In this document: positions 34,541 to 42,990 of the stretch, one piece after another
Position numbering within the stretch: the first letter of the stretch is position 1
Layout of the letters: every line of letters starts with the position of its first letter
Assembly (NCBI GenBank): GCA_025056735.1
Contig: JANWVR010000045.1
Location: 1 to 55,509, forward strand
From: Saprospiraceae bacterium
Lineage (GTDB): Bacteria; Bacteroidota; Bacteroidia; Chitinophagales; Saprospiraceae
Length of the DNA stretch: 55,509 bases
Direction: 5' to 3'
Translations under genes and position numbers: made by a program
The notes under the pieces: model-generated
Database searches by the model: none
Seen by the model: the letters and a program-made list of their open reading frames with translations, nothing else
What the model was told of the DNA's origin: nothing

Positions 34541-35920
34541 ATGCCGCTTATCAAAAGCATTTCCGGCTTTCGGGGCACCATTGGTGGCCGCGCCGGCGAA
34601 AATCTCACCCCCGAAGACATCGTGGCCTGCACGGCTGCCTTTGGCTACTGGGTACTAAAAACAACAGGGAACGCCAAAATCGTCGTTGGAACCGATGGAC
34701 GCCTCTCGCGCGAAATCGTGAGTGGGCTGGTTATCAACACCCTGCGCGCCCTGGGTATCCGCGTCATCAATGTCGGTCTGAGCACCACGCCCACGGTGGA
34801 GATGGCTGTCGTCTGGGAGAATGCCGGCGGAGGCATCATCCTCACCGCCAGCCATAACCCGGCAGAGTGGAACGCCCTCAAACTGCTCAATGCGCGCGGT
34901 GAATTCATCAGCGCTGCCGACGGCCAGGAGGTCTTGCACCTGCTTCAGCAGGGCGGCTTCGAATACGCGCCGGTGCATCGCATCGGGACCTGCGAAGACC
35001 GAACAGACTGTATTGAACGGCACATCGAGAGCATTCTGGCCCTGCCCAGCGTGGACGCTGCAGCCGTGCGCGCCCGGCGATACCACATCATTGTAGATCC
35101 CGTCAACTCCACCGGCGCAATAGCCGTGCCGCCGCTATTGAAGGCCTTAGGCTGCACCTGCACCCTCATCAACGGCGACATTACCGGCCAGTTTGCACAC
35201 AACCCCGAGCCACTGCCCGAACATCTGACCCAACTGAGCGAAGCCGTCGTGCGCGAACGGGCACATCTGGGCATTGCCGTTGACCCCGACGTAGACCGCT
35301 TGGTACTTATTTGCGAGGATGGCCAGCCTTTCGGAGAAGAGTACACACTCGTGGCTATAGCCGATTACATCCTGGGGCTACACGGCCCGGGCGGCTCCAC
35401 GGTGTCCAACCTGTCCTCTTCGCGCGCCCTACGCGACGTGGCTGCCCGGCATGGCGCGCAGTACTTCGCCGCCGCCGTGGGCGAAGTGAACGTGGTAGAA
35501 AAAATGAAAGCCGTCGGCGCCGTCATTGGCGGCGAGGGCAACGGCGGCGTCATCTATCCGGCCCTCCACTACGGACGCGACGCCCTCGTGGGTATCGCCC
35601 TATTCCTCACGCATCTGGCCAAAAGCGGAAAAAGCGCCGGCAAATTGCGCCGCACCTATCCCGATTATTTCATGGTAAAGGCCCGCATTGAGCGCAGCGC
35701 CGACCTGCCACTGGAGCGGATTTTTTCTTTTTTACAAAAAAAATACTGCCACTTGCCGCTCAATACGGAAGACGGCCTGAAGATAGACTTCCCCGAAGGC
35801 TGGGTGCACCTGCGCCCTTCCAACACCGAACCCATTGTGCGCTTGTATGCCGAGGCCAGCAGCCCGGAACAGGCAAGCCAGCTGGTAGAGGCTATCCAGC
35901 ATGACATCTTACAGGCCTGA
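34541..35920 (+). CDS. glmM: Phosphoglucosamine mutase
   Basis: 459 residues of the alpha-D-phosphohexomutase superfamily. The N-terminal SGFRGTIGG, the phosphoserine loop TASHNPAEWNALK, the metal loop DPDVDRL and the C-terminal phosphate-binding RPSNTEPIVRLY are all present. DPDVDR in place of DGDADR, and the overall N-terminus, match the Bacteroidota GlmM version, which converts glucosamine 6-phosphate to glucosamine 1-phosphate for UDP-GlcNAc. A phosphomannomutase/phosphoglucomutase role cannot be excluded. Position after a probable GlcNAc kinase and pfkA fits amino-sugar metabolism. Confidence 0.88.
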   Translation: MPLIKSISGFRGTIGGRAGENLTPEDIVACTAAFGYWVLKTTGNAKIVVGTDGRLSREIVSGLVINTLRALGIRVINVGLSTTPTVEMAVVWENAGGGIILTASHNPAEWNALKLLNARGEFISAADGQEVLHLLQQGGFEYAPVHRIGTCEDRTDCIERHIESILALPSVDAAAVRARRYHIIVDPVNSTGAIAVPPLLKALGCTCTLINGDITGQFAHNPEPLPEHLTQLSEAVVRERAHLGIAVDPDVDRLVLICEDGQPFGEEYTLVAIADYILGLHGPGGSTVSNLSSSRALRDVAARHGAQYFAAAVGEVNVVEKMKAVGAVIGGEGNGGVIYPALHYGRDALVGIALFLTHLAKSGKSAGKLRRTYPDYFMVKARIERSADLPLERIFSFLQKKYCHLPLNTEDGLKIDFPEGWVHLRPSNTEPIVRLYAEASSPEQASQLVEAIQHDILQA

Positions 35921-36114
35921 AGCTGCAGAGACTTTTGCTTCCCGTAGAGGCTCGCAAGGGCGCCAACATCTTTAGATGCGCTCTGCTAAGGGTCGCCATC
36001 TTATCGGCCTTTGTTCCCGTATCCGGGCATCTTCGCCCTGAGCGCGAGGCAATTCCAAACGTAAAAATGTTGCCGTTAGCCAATAATAGCCAAAGACAAT
36101 CCATGAAAACACCC

Positions 36115-36122
36115 TAAATTTG
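36115..36122 (+). promoter_or_regulatory. Candidate -7 element for the formate dehydrogenase genes
   Basis: TAAATTTG matches TAnnTTTG 43 bases before the ATG at 36166. The -33 box is not evident. Confidence 0.45.
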
Positions 36123-36165
36123 TTCGCCCATCTCAGGGCAACATTTCAACTGGGAAACAAACGTC

Positions 36166-37818
36166 ATGTCCAAAAATATTGGATACCTCTCTGGGCGCAA
36201 AGGCTTGGAGGAGAACCTGTTCGAGCGGCTGGGCCAATTGGCCGACGCCAACGATGGAACGGTATCGCCGGAAGCCATGCAGCAGCTGGCGCAGGAATAC
36301 CTCATCGGCGATGCCAATGTGTACGGCAGCGTAACGTTCTACGATTTCATGCGGCCCGAGAACCGGGGCAAGAAGGTCTATGTCTGCAACGGTAGCGCCT
36401 GCCTGACGGCGGGCACGCAGCCCGCGCTGACCGAGCGGCTTCGGCAGCATTTTGCACCGGAGGAGATTGGCACGATGTGCTGCTTGGGCCGTTGTTATGA
36501 AAACAACGCCTTTCATTACGCCGGCAATAATTACTCTGGCGCCGCGGTAGAAGAAATTGCCGCCATTCGCGATGACCGTCAACCTCGACCTGACCGGTAC
36601 GCCGTGCGCGTGTGCGGCACACCCGTGCTCACGGCGGAGTTTCCAGGCGTAGCTGAGTATTATCGAATCTTAGAGGAATGCCTGCGCCGCTCGCCCGATG
36701 AGTTGTTGAACGAGATTAAGGTCTCCGGCCTACGCGGTCGGGGCGGAGCGGGCTTTCCAACAGCCTTCAAATGGGAGTCCTGCAAGAACACGCTCGGCGA
36801 CCAGAAATTTATCGTCTGCAATGCCGACGAAGGCGACCCGGGCGCATACTCCGACCGCTACATCATGGAGGAACGACCGCACAGCCTGCTGCTGGGCATG
36901 CTCATCGCCGGCTACATCGTGGGCGCGCAGCGCGGCGTGCTCTACATTCGGGGCGAATATCCAGAGTCCATCCGGGCCATGCGGGCGGCTATTGAGGAAA
37001 TTCGCCAGGCCGGCTATCTGGGCCAGAACATCTGCGGCTCGGGCTTTTCTTATGAATTCAAAGTCATTGAAGCTCAAGGCGCTTACATCTGCGGCGAGGA
37101 GACAGCGCTGCTTTCTTCCATTGAAGGTCAGCGGCCCGAGGTGCGCGTGCGACCGCCCTACCCTACCCAGCAAGGCCTGTTCAATCGGCCCACAGTGGTT
37201 AACAACGTGGAGACCCTCGCGGCTGTGCCCTTCATCCTCCGACACGGCGGCGCTGCTTATGCTGCCTTGGGGCGCGGACGCTCTACAGGAACAAAATTAG
37301 TCTGCTTAGACGGCCATTTCCAACAGCCCGGCCTGTGCGAGGTAGATATGGGTACACCGCTCTCGACAGTCGTTTATGAACTGGGCGGCGGATTTCGGCG
37401 GCCGGTGAAAGCCATGCACATCGGTGGCCCGTTGGGCGGCTTAGTACCTGTGCACAAAGTGCCTGACCTGACGGTGGACTTTGAGTCCTTCGCCCAAAAC
37501 GGCTTCCTGCTGGGCCACGCCTCCGTAGTGTGCATCCCGGAGGATTTCCCGATGATTGAATACTTGGAGCATCTCTTTGAATTCACCGCCCATGAAAGCT
37601 GCGGCAAGTGTTTCCCGTGCCGGCTTGGCTCCACGCGCGGCAAAGAAATGCTCCACAAGGCGCGTACTCAGCAATACCGCATTGACCGCGTGCTGTTCGA
37701 CGATTTGGTAGAAACGCTCGAACTCGGCTCGCTGTGCGCGCTGGGCGGCGGGTTGCCCCTGCCGGTTAAAAATGCTCTGAAGTATTTTGAAGACGAACTT
37801 CGACCGTATTTTTCCTAG
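36166..37818 (+). CDS. NAD-dependent formate dehydrogenase beta subunit (NuoE-NuoF fusion)
   Basis: 550 residues. The N-terminal 145 form a NuoE-like thioredoxin-fold [2Fe-2S] domain with CNGSACLTAG and MCCLGRCYENNAF. The rest is NuoF-like: RGRGGAGFPTAFKW for NAD(H), NADEGDPGAYSDR for FMN, GAYICGEETALLSSIEG, and the [4Fe-4S] ligands ESCGKCFPCRLG with a later Cys in LGSLCALGG. It would pass electrons from the formate-oxidising subunit to NAD+. The fused layout matches FdsB/HoxF-type diaphorase subunits; the adjacent FDH alpha gene decides for formate dehydrogenase. Confidence 0.88.
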   Translation: MSKNIGYLSGRKGLEENLFERLGQLADANDGTVSPEAMQQLAQEYLIGDANVYGSVTFYDFMRPENRGKKVYVCNGSACLTAGTQPALTERLRQHFAPEEIGTMCCLGRCYENNAFHYAGNNYSGAAVEEIAAIRDDRQPRPDRYAVRVCGTPVLTAEFPGVAEYYRILEECLRRSPDELLNEIKVSGLRGRGGAGFPTAFKWESCKNTLGDQKFIVCNADEGDPGAYSDRYIMEERPHSLLLGMLIAGYIVGAQRGVLYIRGEYPESIRAMRAAIEEIRQAGYLGQNICGSGFSYEFKVIEAQGAYICGEETALLSSIEGQRPEVRVRPPYPTQQGLFNRPTVVNNVETLAAVPFILRHGGAAYAALGRGRSTGTKLVCLDGHFQQPGLCEVDMGTPLSTVVYELGGGFRRPVKAMHIGGPLGGLVPVHKVPDLTVDFESFAQNGFLLGHASVVCIPEDFPMIEYLEHLFEFTAHESCGKCFPCRLGSTRGKEMLHKARTQQYRIDRVLFDDLVETLELGSLCALGGGLPLPVKNALKYFEDELRPYFS

Positions 37819-37881
37819 AAAATTAAAAGAAAACCTGAACATTGCCCTCACCTTCACACTGCTCAAACGTCTGCTCAAACT

Positions 37882-40632
37882 ATGGGTGCTGGAAAATTTG
37901 CCTTTATCAACCACAAGTCCTGTGAAATGCGCGACGGCGAGACCGTGCTGTCCTTCTTGCGCCGCCATTTGGGAAAAAACAGCATACCCACCCTATGCGA
38001 TGCGCCCAACCTGGAACCCTACGGCGCCTGCCGCGTCTGCTCCGTCGAAGTAGCGCTCACGGCCGACGGGCCGCGCCGCGTGATGGCCTCGTGCCACACG
38101 CCCATGCAGGAGAACTTCCATATCTTCACCGATAGCCCGCGCATCCAGAAGCTGCGGCGCAACATCATCGAGCTGGTACTGACCGATCACCCCTTAGACT
38201 GCCTGACCTGCGAGGTCAACGGCAACTGCGAATTGCAGGACGTGGCCGCTCAGGTGGGCATCCGAAAAGTGCGGTATCCGGAGGGAAAAACGCACTTAGA
38301 CCGCCCGAAGGACCTTAGCCATCCGTACATGACGTCCGACCTGTCGAAGTGCATCAACTGCTCGCGTTGCGTGCGCGCCTGCGACGAGGTGCAGGGCCAG
38401 TTTGTACTCACCATGGCCGGGCGAGGCTTCGACAGCCATATCGCCAAAGGGCTGAACGTCAGTTTCTTCGAGTCTGACTGCGTCAGCTGCGGCGCCTGCG
38501 CACAGGCCTGCCCCACTTCGGCCATTTCCGATGTGTTTGAGTCCAAATCGGTCATTGCCGACAAAAAGGTTCGCACCGTCTGCACTTATTGCGGCGTAGG
38601 CTGCAACTTAGATGTTGCGGTGGTCAACAACACGGTCAAATCCATTCAGGCGCCCTACGACGCCGAGGTGAACCAGGGCCACACGTGCCTGAAGGGCCGC
38701 TTCGCCTTTTCATTCTATAACCACTCCGACCGCCTGCGCACGCCGCTTATCCGCCGCAACGGCGAACTCGTGCCGGCCACTTGGGATGAAGCGTACGACT
38801 TCATCGCCGAAAAATTGCGCGCTATCCGCGCCGAGCACGGCCCCGATGCTATTGCCGGCATCTCCTCGGCTCGCTGCACCAACGAGGAGAACTACCTGAT
38901 GCAAAAGTTCATCCGCGCCGTCATCGGCACCAACAACATAGACAGCTGCGCCCGCGTGTGCCACTCGCCCACGGCGCTGGGTATGCAGCGCACTTTCGGC
39001 ACGGGGGCTGCCACGAACTCAATAGAGGATTTGAAATACACCAAGTGCATCCTCATCATCGGCGCTAACCCCACCGACGCGCACCCTGTGACGGGCGCCA
39101 AAATCAAACAGGCGGCCATACGCGGCATCCCAACCATCGTCGTGGACCCGCGCCGCACCGAAATTGCTCGCTATGCCACGCACCACTTGCAGCCGCGCCC
39201 GGGCTCCAACGTGCCGCTGCTGCAAATGATGCTCTACTACATCATCTCCGAAGGTCTGGAAGACCGCGAGTTCATTGCCCAGCGCACCGAGGGATACGAG
39301 GGCTTTCGCCAGCAAATTCTGGGCTTAGACCTCGACCGTCTGGAAGCCGCCTGCGGCGTGCCGCGCGAGCAGGTGCGCGCCGCGGCGCTCACCTACGCAA
39401 AAGCAGAGGCTGCCATGTCGTTCCATGGCCTGGGTGTTACCGAGCATTCGCAGGGCACCTTGACGGTGATGCTTATTGCCGACTTAGCCATGATTACTGG
39501 CAACGTAGGGCGGCGCGGCGTAGGCGTCAACCCGCTGCGCGGCCAAAACAACGTACAGGGCGCTGCCGACATGGGCTGCCAGCCGCACCAGGGCGCCGGC
39601 TACTTTGACGTAACCAACCCCGAAGTGCACGCCCGCTACGAGCAATTCTATGGCGCCAAGTTGCCCATGCACATCGGCTATAAAATCCCGCAGATGTATG
39701 AGGCCGCCTTGGATGACAAGCTCAAGGCCCTGTGGGTCATGGGCGAAGACTTAGTGCAGACCGACCCAAACACCCACAAAGTCATCGCCGCATTGCAGAA
39801 ACTCGATCTGCTGGTGGTGCAAGAAATCTTTTTCAGCGAGACGTGCAAATATGCCACGGTGGTGCTGCCAGGCGCATCGTTCTTAGAAAAGAGCGGCACC
39901 TTTACCAACGGCGAGCGCCGCATTCAACGGGTCAACCAGGTAGTGCCTCCCTTGCCCGGCACAAAATCCGACGGCCAGATCGTGGTGGATATCATGAACC
40001 GCATGGGCTACCCGCAGCCCGACTACGATCCCAAAACCCTGCTGGAGGAAATCTCGCAAATCGTGCCCTTCTTCGCCGGTGTCCGCTGGGACGAGCTCGG
40101 CCCCAACGGCAAACAGTGGCCCGTGAAGCCCGACGGCACCGACAGCAAAATCCTCCATGCGGATACCTTCAAGCGCGGTCTGGGCGCCTTCCAGTTTTCC
40201 GACTTCCGCGAGACGCGGGAGCTGGAACAGTACGCCAAGGATTATCCTTACATCCTGACGACCAACCGCGAATTGGAGCATTACAACTGCGGCACCATGA
40301 CGCGCCGCACGCGCAACGCTGAAATCCTGCGCGAAGACGTGCTGCTCGTCCACCCCGACGATGCCGCCCGACACAACATCAGCGACGGCGATTGGGTCTG
40401 CGTAGAGTCGCCCCGCGGCAAAGTGGACATCAAGGCCCGCCTGACCGACGAGGTACGCCCAGGCGTTCTCAGCACGACGTTCCACTTCCCTGACCTGATG
40501 CTCAACTTAGTAACATCCGACGAACGCGATACCGACGCGCTGTGCCCTGAGTACAAGGTCGTGGCCGTGCGCATCCGAAAGTCAAAAGGCGCGCGCCGGG
40601 CCGCGCTGGAGGCCGCCGAACAGCACGCTTAA
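37882..40632 (+). CDS. Formate dehydrogenase alpha subunit, cysteine type
   Basis: 916 residues. An N-terminal NuoG-like part has a [2Fe-2S] ferredoxin domain (LCDAPNLEPYGACRVCSVEV), the His-Cys3 cluster segment near HPLDCLTCEVNGNCELQD, and two [4Fe-4S] sites (CINCSRCVRACDE, CVSCGACAQACPTSA). The molybdopterin domain opens with VCTYCGVGCNLDV. The active site DSCARVCHSPTALG has Cys360 followed by His, the FDH signature with Cys where some enzymes have selenocysteine. The C-terminal molydopterin-binding domain has TNRELEHYNCGTMTRRT. Together with the upstream gene it forms a soluble FdsAB-like enzyme oxidising formate with NAD+. The gap between them is 63 bp; no fdhD or small subunit gene is nearby. 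Confidence 0.92.
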   Translation: MGAGKFAFINHKSCEMRDGETVLSFLRRHLGKNSIPTLCDAPNLEPYGACRVCSVEVALTADGPRRVMASCHTPMQENFHIFTDSPRIQKLRRNIIELVLTDHPLDCLTCEVNGNCELQDVAAQVGIRKVRYPEGKTHLDRPKDLSHPYMTSDLSKCINCSRCVRACDEVQGQFVLTMAGRGFDSHIAKGLNVSFFESDCVSCGACAQACPTSAISDVFESKSVIADKKVRTVCTYCGVGCNLDVAVVNNTVKSIQAPYDAEVNQGHTCLKGRFAFSFYNHSDRLRTPLIRRNGELVPATWDEAYDFIAEKLRAIRAEHGPDAIAGISSARCTNEENYLMQKFIRAVIGTNNIDSCARVCHSPTALGMQRTFGTGAATNSIEDLKYTKCILIIGANPTDAHPVTGAKIKQAAIRGIPTIVVDPRRTEIARYATHHLQPRPGSNVPLLQMMLYYIISEGLEDREFIAQRTEGYEGFRQQILGLDLDRLEAACGVPREQVRAAALTYAKAEAAMSFHGLGVTEHSQGTLTVMLIADLAMITGNVGRRGVGVNPLRGQNNVQGAADMGCQPHQGAGYFDVTNPEVHARYEQFYGAKLPMHIGYKIPQMYEAALDDKLKALWVMGEDLVQTDPNTHKVIAALQKLDLLVVQEIFFSETCKYATVVLPGASFLEKSGTFTNGERRIQRVNQVVPPLPGTKSDGQIVVDIMNRMGYPQPDYDPKTLLEEISQIVPFFAGVRWDELGPNGKQWPVKPDGTDSKILHADTFKRGLGAFQFSDFRETRELEQYAKDYPYILTTNRELEHYNCGTMTRRTRNAEILREDVLLVHPDDAARHNISDGDWVCVESPRGKVDIKARLTDEVRPGVLSTTFHFPDLMLNLVTSDERDTDALCPEYKVVAVRIRKSKGARRAALEAAEQHA

Positions 40633-40697
40633 TAAATTGATATTGAAGAAGTTTTACCGTTCCTCAGGCGCTTCGTTTGCTTCGATAATCGTTCCTC

Positions 40698-41477
40698 ATG
40701 TTTGAATACATCCTCTGGTCTGTCGAAAACGGCGTTGCCCGCATCACGCTCAACCGTCCTTCGGTCTTTAATTCCATGCACCACGCTATGCGGCAGGAAG
40801 TGCTCGCCGCGCTCGACCTGTGCCGCAATGGAGACGCCATTCGCGCCGTCTATCTCACGGGCGCGGGGCGCGCTTTTTGCGCAGGGCAAGATTTGCAAGA
40901 GGTAGTTGACCCCAACGGGCCGGCACTGCACGACATCTTGGCTTCGGGATACAACCCCATGGTGCGCGCCATTCGCAACTTAGAAAAGCCCATTGTCTGC
41001 GCCGTCAATGGCGTGGCCGCCGGCGCTGGAGCCAATATCGCGTTTGCCTGCGACATCACTGTGGCGGCAGCATCTGCTTCTTTCACCCAGGCTTTTTCTA
41101 AAATCGGCCTCATTCCGGATAGCGGAGGCACCTGGACACTGCCGCGCCTCGTCGGCCTTCAACGCGCTACGGCTCTCATGATGCTGTCCGATAAAATCAG
41201 CGCCGAAGAGGCTGCTTCAATGGGGCTCATCTGGAAAGTCTTTCCAGACGATACCTTTGCTCAGGAAAGCCTGCGCCTCGCCGAAACGCTGGCTCAAATG
41301 CCAACGCGCGCTTTGGGCATGACCAAACGCGCGCTCAACCGCGCATTCAGCAACGATTTCAACGCGCAGCTCGCCTTGGAAGACGATCTGCAAACCCAGG
41401 CCGGCCAGACCTACGACTACCAGGAGGGCGTGGCGGCGTTTTTGGAAAAACGAAAGCCTGCGTTTCGAGGTGAGTGA
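40698..41477 (+). CDS. paaG: Enoyl-CoA hydratase/isomerase, PaaG type
   Basis: 259 residues of the crotonase fold. LTGAGRAFCAGQDLQEVVDPNG, FYNP-like SGYNPMVRAIRNL, AVNGVAAGAGANIAFACD and FSKIGLIPDSGGTWTLPRLVG follow PaaG of the phenylacetate pathway closely, including the catalytic Asp in IPDSGGTW. PaaG isomerises ring-1,2-epoxyphenylacetyl-CoA to the oxepin. The other paa genes are not in this window, so a general enoyl-CoA isomerase role remains possible. It lies 65 bp after the FDH alpha gene but has no evident functional link to it. Confidence 0.82.
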   Translation: MFEYILWSVENGVARITLNRPSVFNSMHHAMRQEVLAALDLCRNGDAIRAVYLTGAGRAFCAGQDLQEVVDPNGPALHDILASGYNPMVRAIRNLEKPIVCAVNGVAAGAGANIAFACDITVAAASASFTQAFSKIGLIPDSGGTWTLPRLVGLQRATALMMLSDKISAEEAASMGLIWKVFPDDTFAQESLRLAETLAQMPTRALGMTKRALNRAFSNDFNAQLALEDDLQTQAGQTYDYQEGVAAFLEKRKPAFRGE

Positions 41478-41645
41478 TAAGTTTGCGCTCCCTTCTTCTG
41501 CCAAGGCGCCAGCGGGACCGAAGCCGGGAGGCCACCCAACCCAAGGGCAAAAAATGGGGGTCTGCCAACCAAGACCTCGTAGCGCGGTTATAGAAGATGT
41601 GCTGCCGACCGCTCTGCAGCAGGTAACTTCAACGTACTTACACCT

Positions 41646-42965
41646 ATGCGCAACACCTTAATACTGATTGTCGCTCTGGCACTGGCTGCCCTGGCGCCGT
41701 GGAGCTGCATCACAACCGATACGGCTTACACACGCGTGGCGCCAGGCATCTGGCGCGGCGTGCTGGAGCTGGAAAAGTTCAACATACCCGTTCGCGACAA
41801 AGACACCATCTTTACCCTGACGGAACAGTTCCGCGAAGGCGAGATTCCTTTTCTATTCGAGGTAAAATACATAGACAACGAGCGGTTTTACATAGAAATC
41901 CGCAATGGCGCCGAGCGCATTCGGTGCGACAGCGTTCAGTACGGGCGCGACCGTTCGCAGGCGCGCGATACGTTTAATGTATTTTTTCCCGAATACGCCA
42001 CTTACCTGCACGTCGAGGTGCGCGGCGGCGCTATGCAAGGCGAATGGATCGTTACCACGAAAGACAACTACCGCATTCCCTTCTATGCCCATGCGGGGCG
42101 CGACTACCGCTTCACTACGCTCAATCAAAAGCCCGCCGCTGACCTGTCGGGCCAGTGGGCAGCCCTCTTTGGCATTGAAGAGGAGAAGCCGCAAAAAGCC
42201 ATTGGCGAATTCCGCCAGATGGGTAACCATTTAGAGGGCACCTTCCGCACCGAAACGGGCGATTACCGCTTTCTGGAAGGCACCGTGCAAGGCCGCAAAT
42301 TCTGGCTTTCGGCCTTCGACGGCGCGCATGCCTTCCTTTTTTCCGGCAGCATACAGCCCGACGGCAGCCTGCAGGGCGAGTTCCGCTCCGGCAAGCATTA
42401 TCGCACCCTCTGGAAGGCCCAACGCGACTCCACTTTTCAGCTCGGAAACCCCGACTCGCTTACCACGCTCAAACCCGGCGCACAGCGCATTACCTTCGAC
42501 CTGACCACGCCAGAGGGCCAACGCCTGACCTTCCCCGGCCCTGCCTTCGAGGGTAAAATCAAAGTTTTTACCATCCTGGGCACCTGGTGCCCTAATTGCT
42601 TGGATGAACAGCGCTTCTTAGCAGATTTCGTCCGGAAAAACCCAGACTTGGGCGCTCAAATGCGCATTGTAGGCTTTGCCTTCGAGCGCGTCAAGCCAGA
42701 AGCCGTCAATGCGCACCTGCTCACGTACAAACGGCGCTTGGGTTTGCCCTTCGACTTAGTTTATGCCGGCAAGGCGGACAAGAAGGCGGCGGAGGCGGTC
42801 TTCCCAGCGCTCTCTCACGTCATGGCGTTCCCGACCATGATCGTATTGGACAAACAGAATCGCGTACGCAGCATCCATACGGGCTTTGACGGGCCAGCGA
42901 CCTCAAAATACGCTGATTTTCAGGAGAAATTCACTGCCCTTATCCGACAGCTGGCGCAAGAGTAA
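41646..42965 (+). CDS. Exported TlpA-like thiol-disulfide protein with extended N-terminal domain
   Basis: 439 residues. The N-terminal hydrophobic segment ends in APWSC, a possible but poor lipobox. Residues about 30-270 form a beta-rich domain repeated in Bacteroidota redoxin proteins (blocks around GQWAALFG, GNHLEGTFRTETGDYRFLEG and GSLQGEFRSG). The C-terminal thioredoxin fold has the active site WCPNC in ILGTWCPNCLDEQRFLADF and the cis-Pro segment MAFPTMIVLD. Role: reduction or isomerisation of disulfides on the periplasmic side. The partner is unknown; no cytochrome maturation genes are adjacent. Confidence 0.82.
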   Translation: MRNTLILIVALALAALAPWSCITTDTAYTRVAPGIWRGVLELEKFNIPVRDKDTIFTLTEQFREGEIPFLFEVKYIDNERFYIEIRNGAERIRCDSVQYGRDRSQARDTFNVFFPEYATYLHVEVRGGAMQGEWIVTTKDNYRIPFYAHAGRDYRFTTLNQKPAADLSGQWAALFGIEEEKPQKAIGEFRQMGNHLEGTFRTETGDYRFLEGTVQGRKFWLSAFDGAHAFLFSGSIQPDGSLQGEFRSGKHYRTLWKAQRDSTFQLGNPDSLTTLKPGAQRITFDLTTPEGQRLTFPGPAFEGKIKVFTILGTWCPNCLDEQRFLADFVRKNPDLGAQMRIVGFAFERVKPEAVNAHLLTYKRRLGLPFDLVYAGKADKKAAEAVFPALSHVMAFPTMIVLDKQNRVRSIHTGFDGPATSKYADFQEKFTALIRQLAQE

Positions 42966-42990
42966 GACGCTCATACCCTAACGCTTATTC

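Noticed and set aside
38941-38970. Selenocysteine in formate dehydrogenase
   Set aside because: The active-site codon is TGC (Cys360), not TGA, and no SECIS-like stem is needed.
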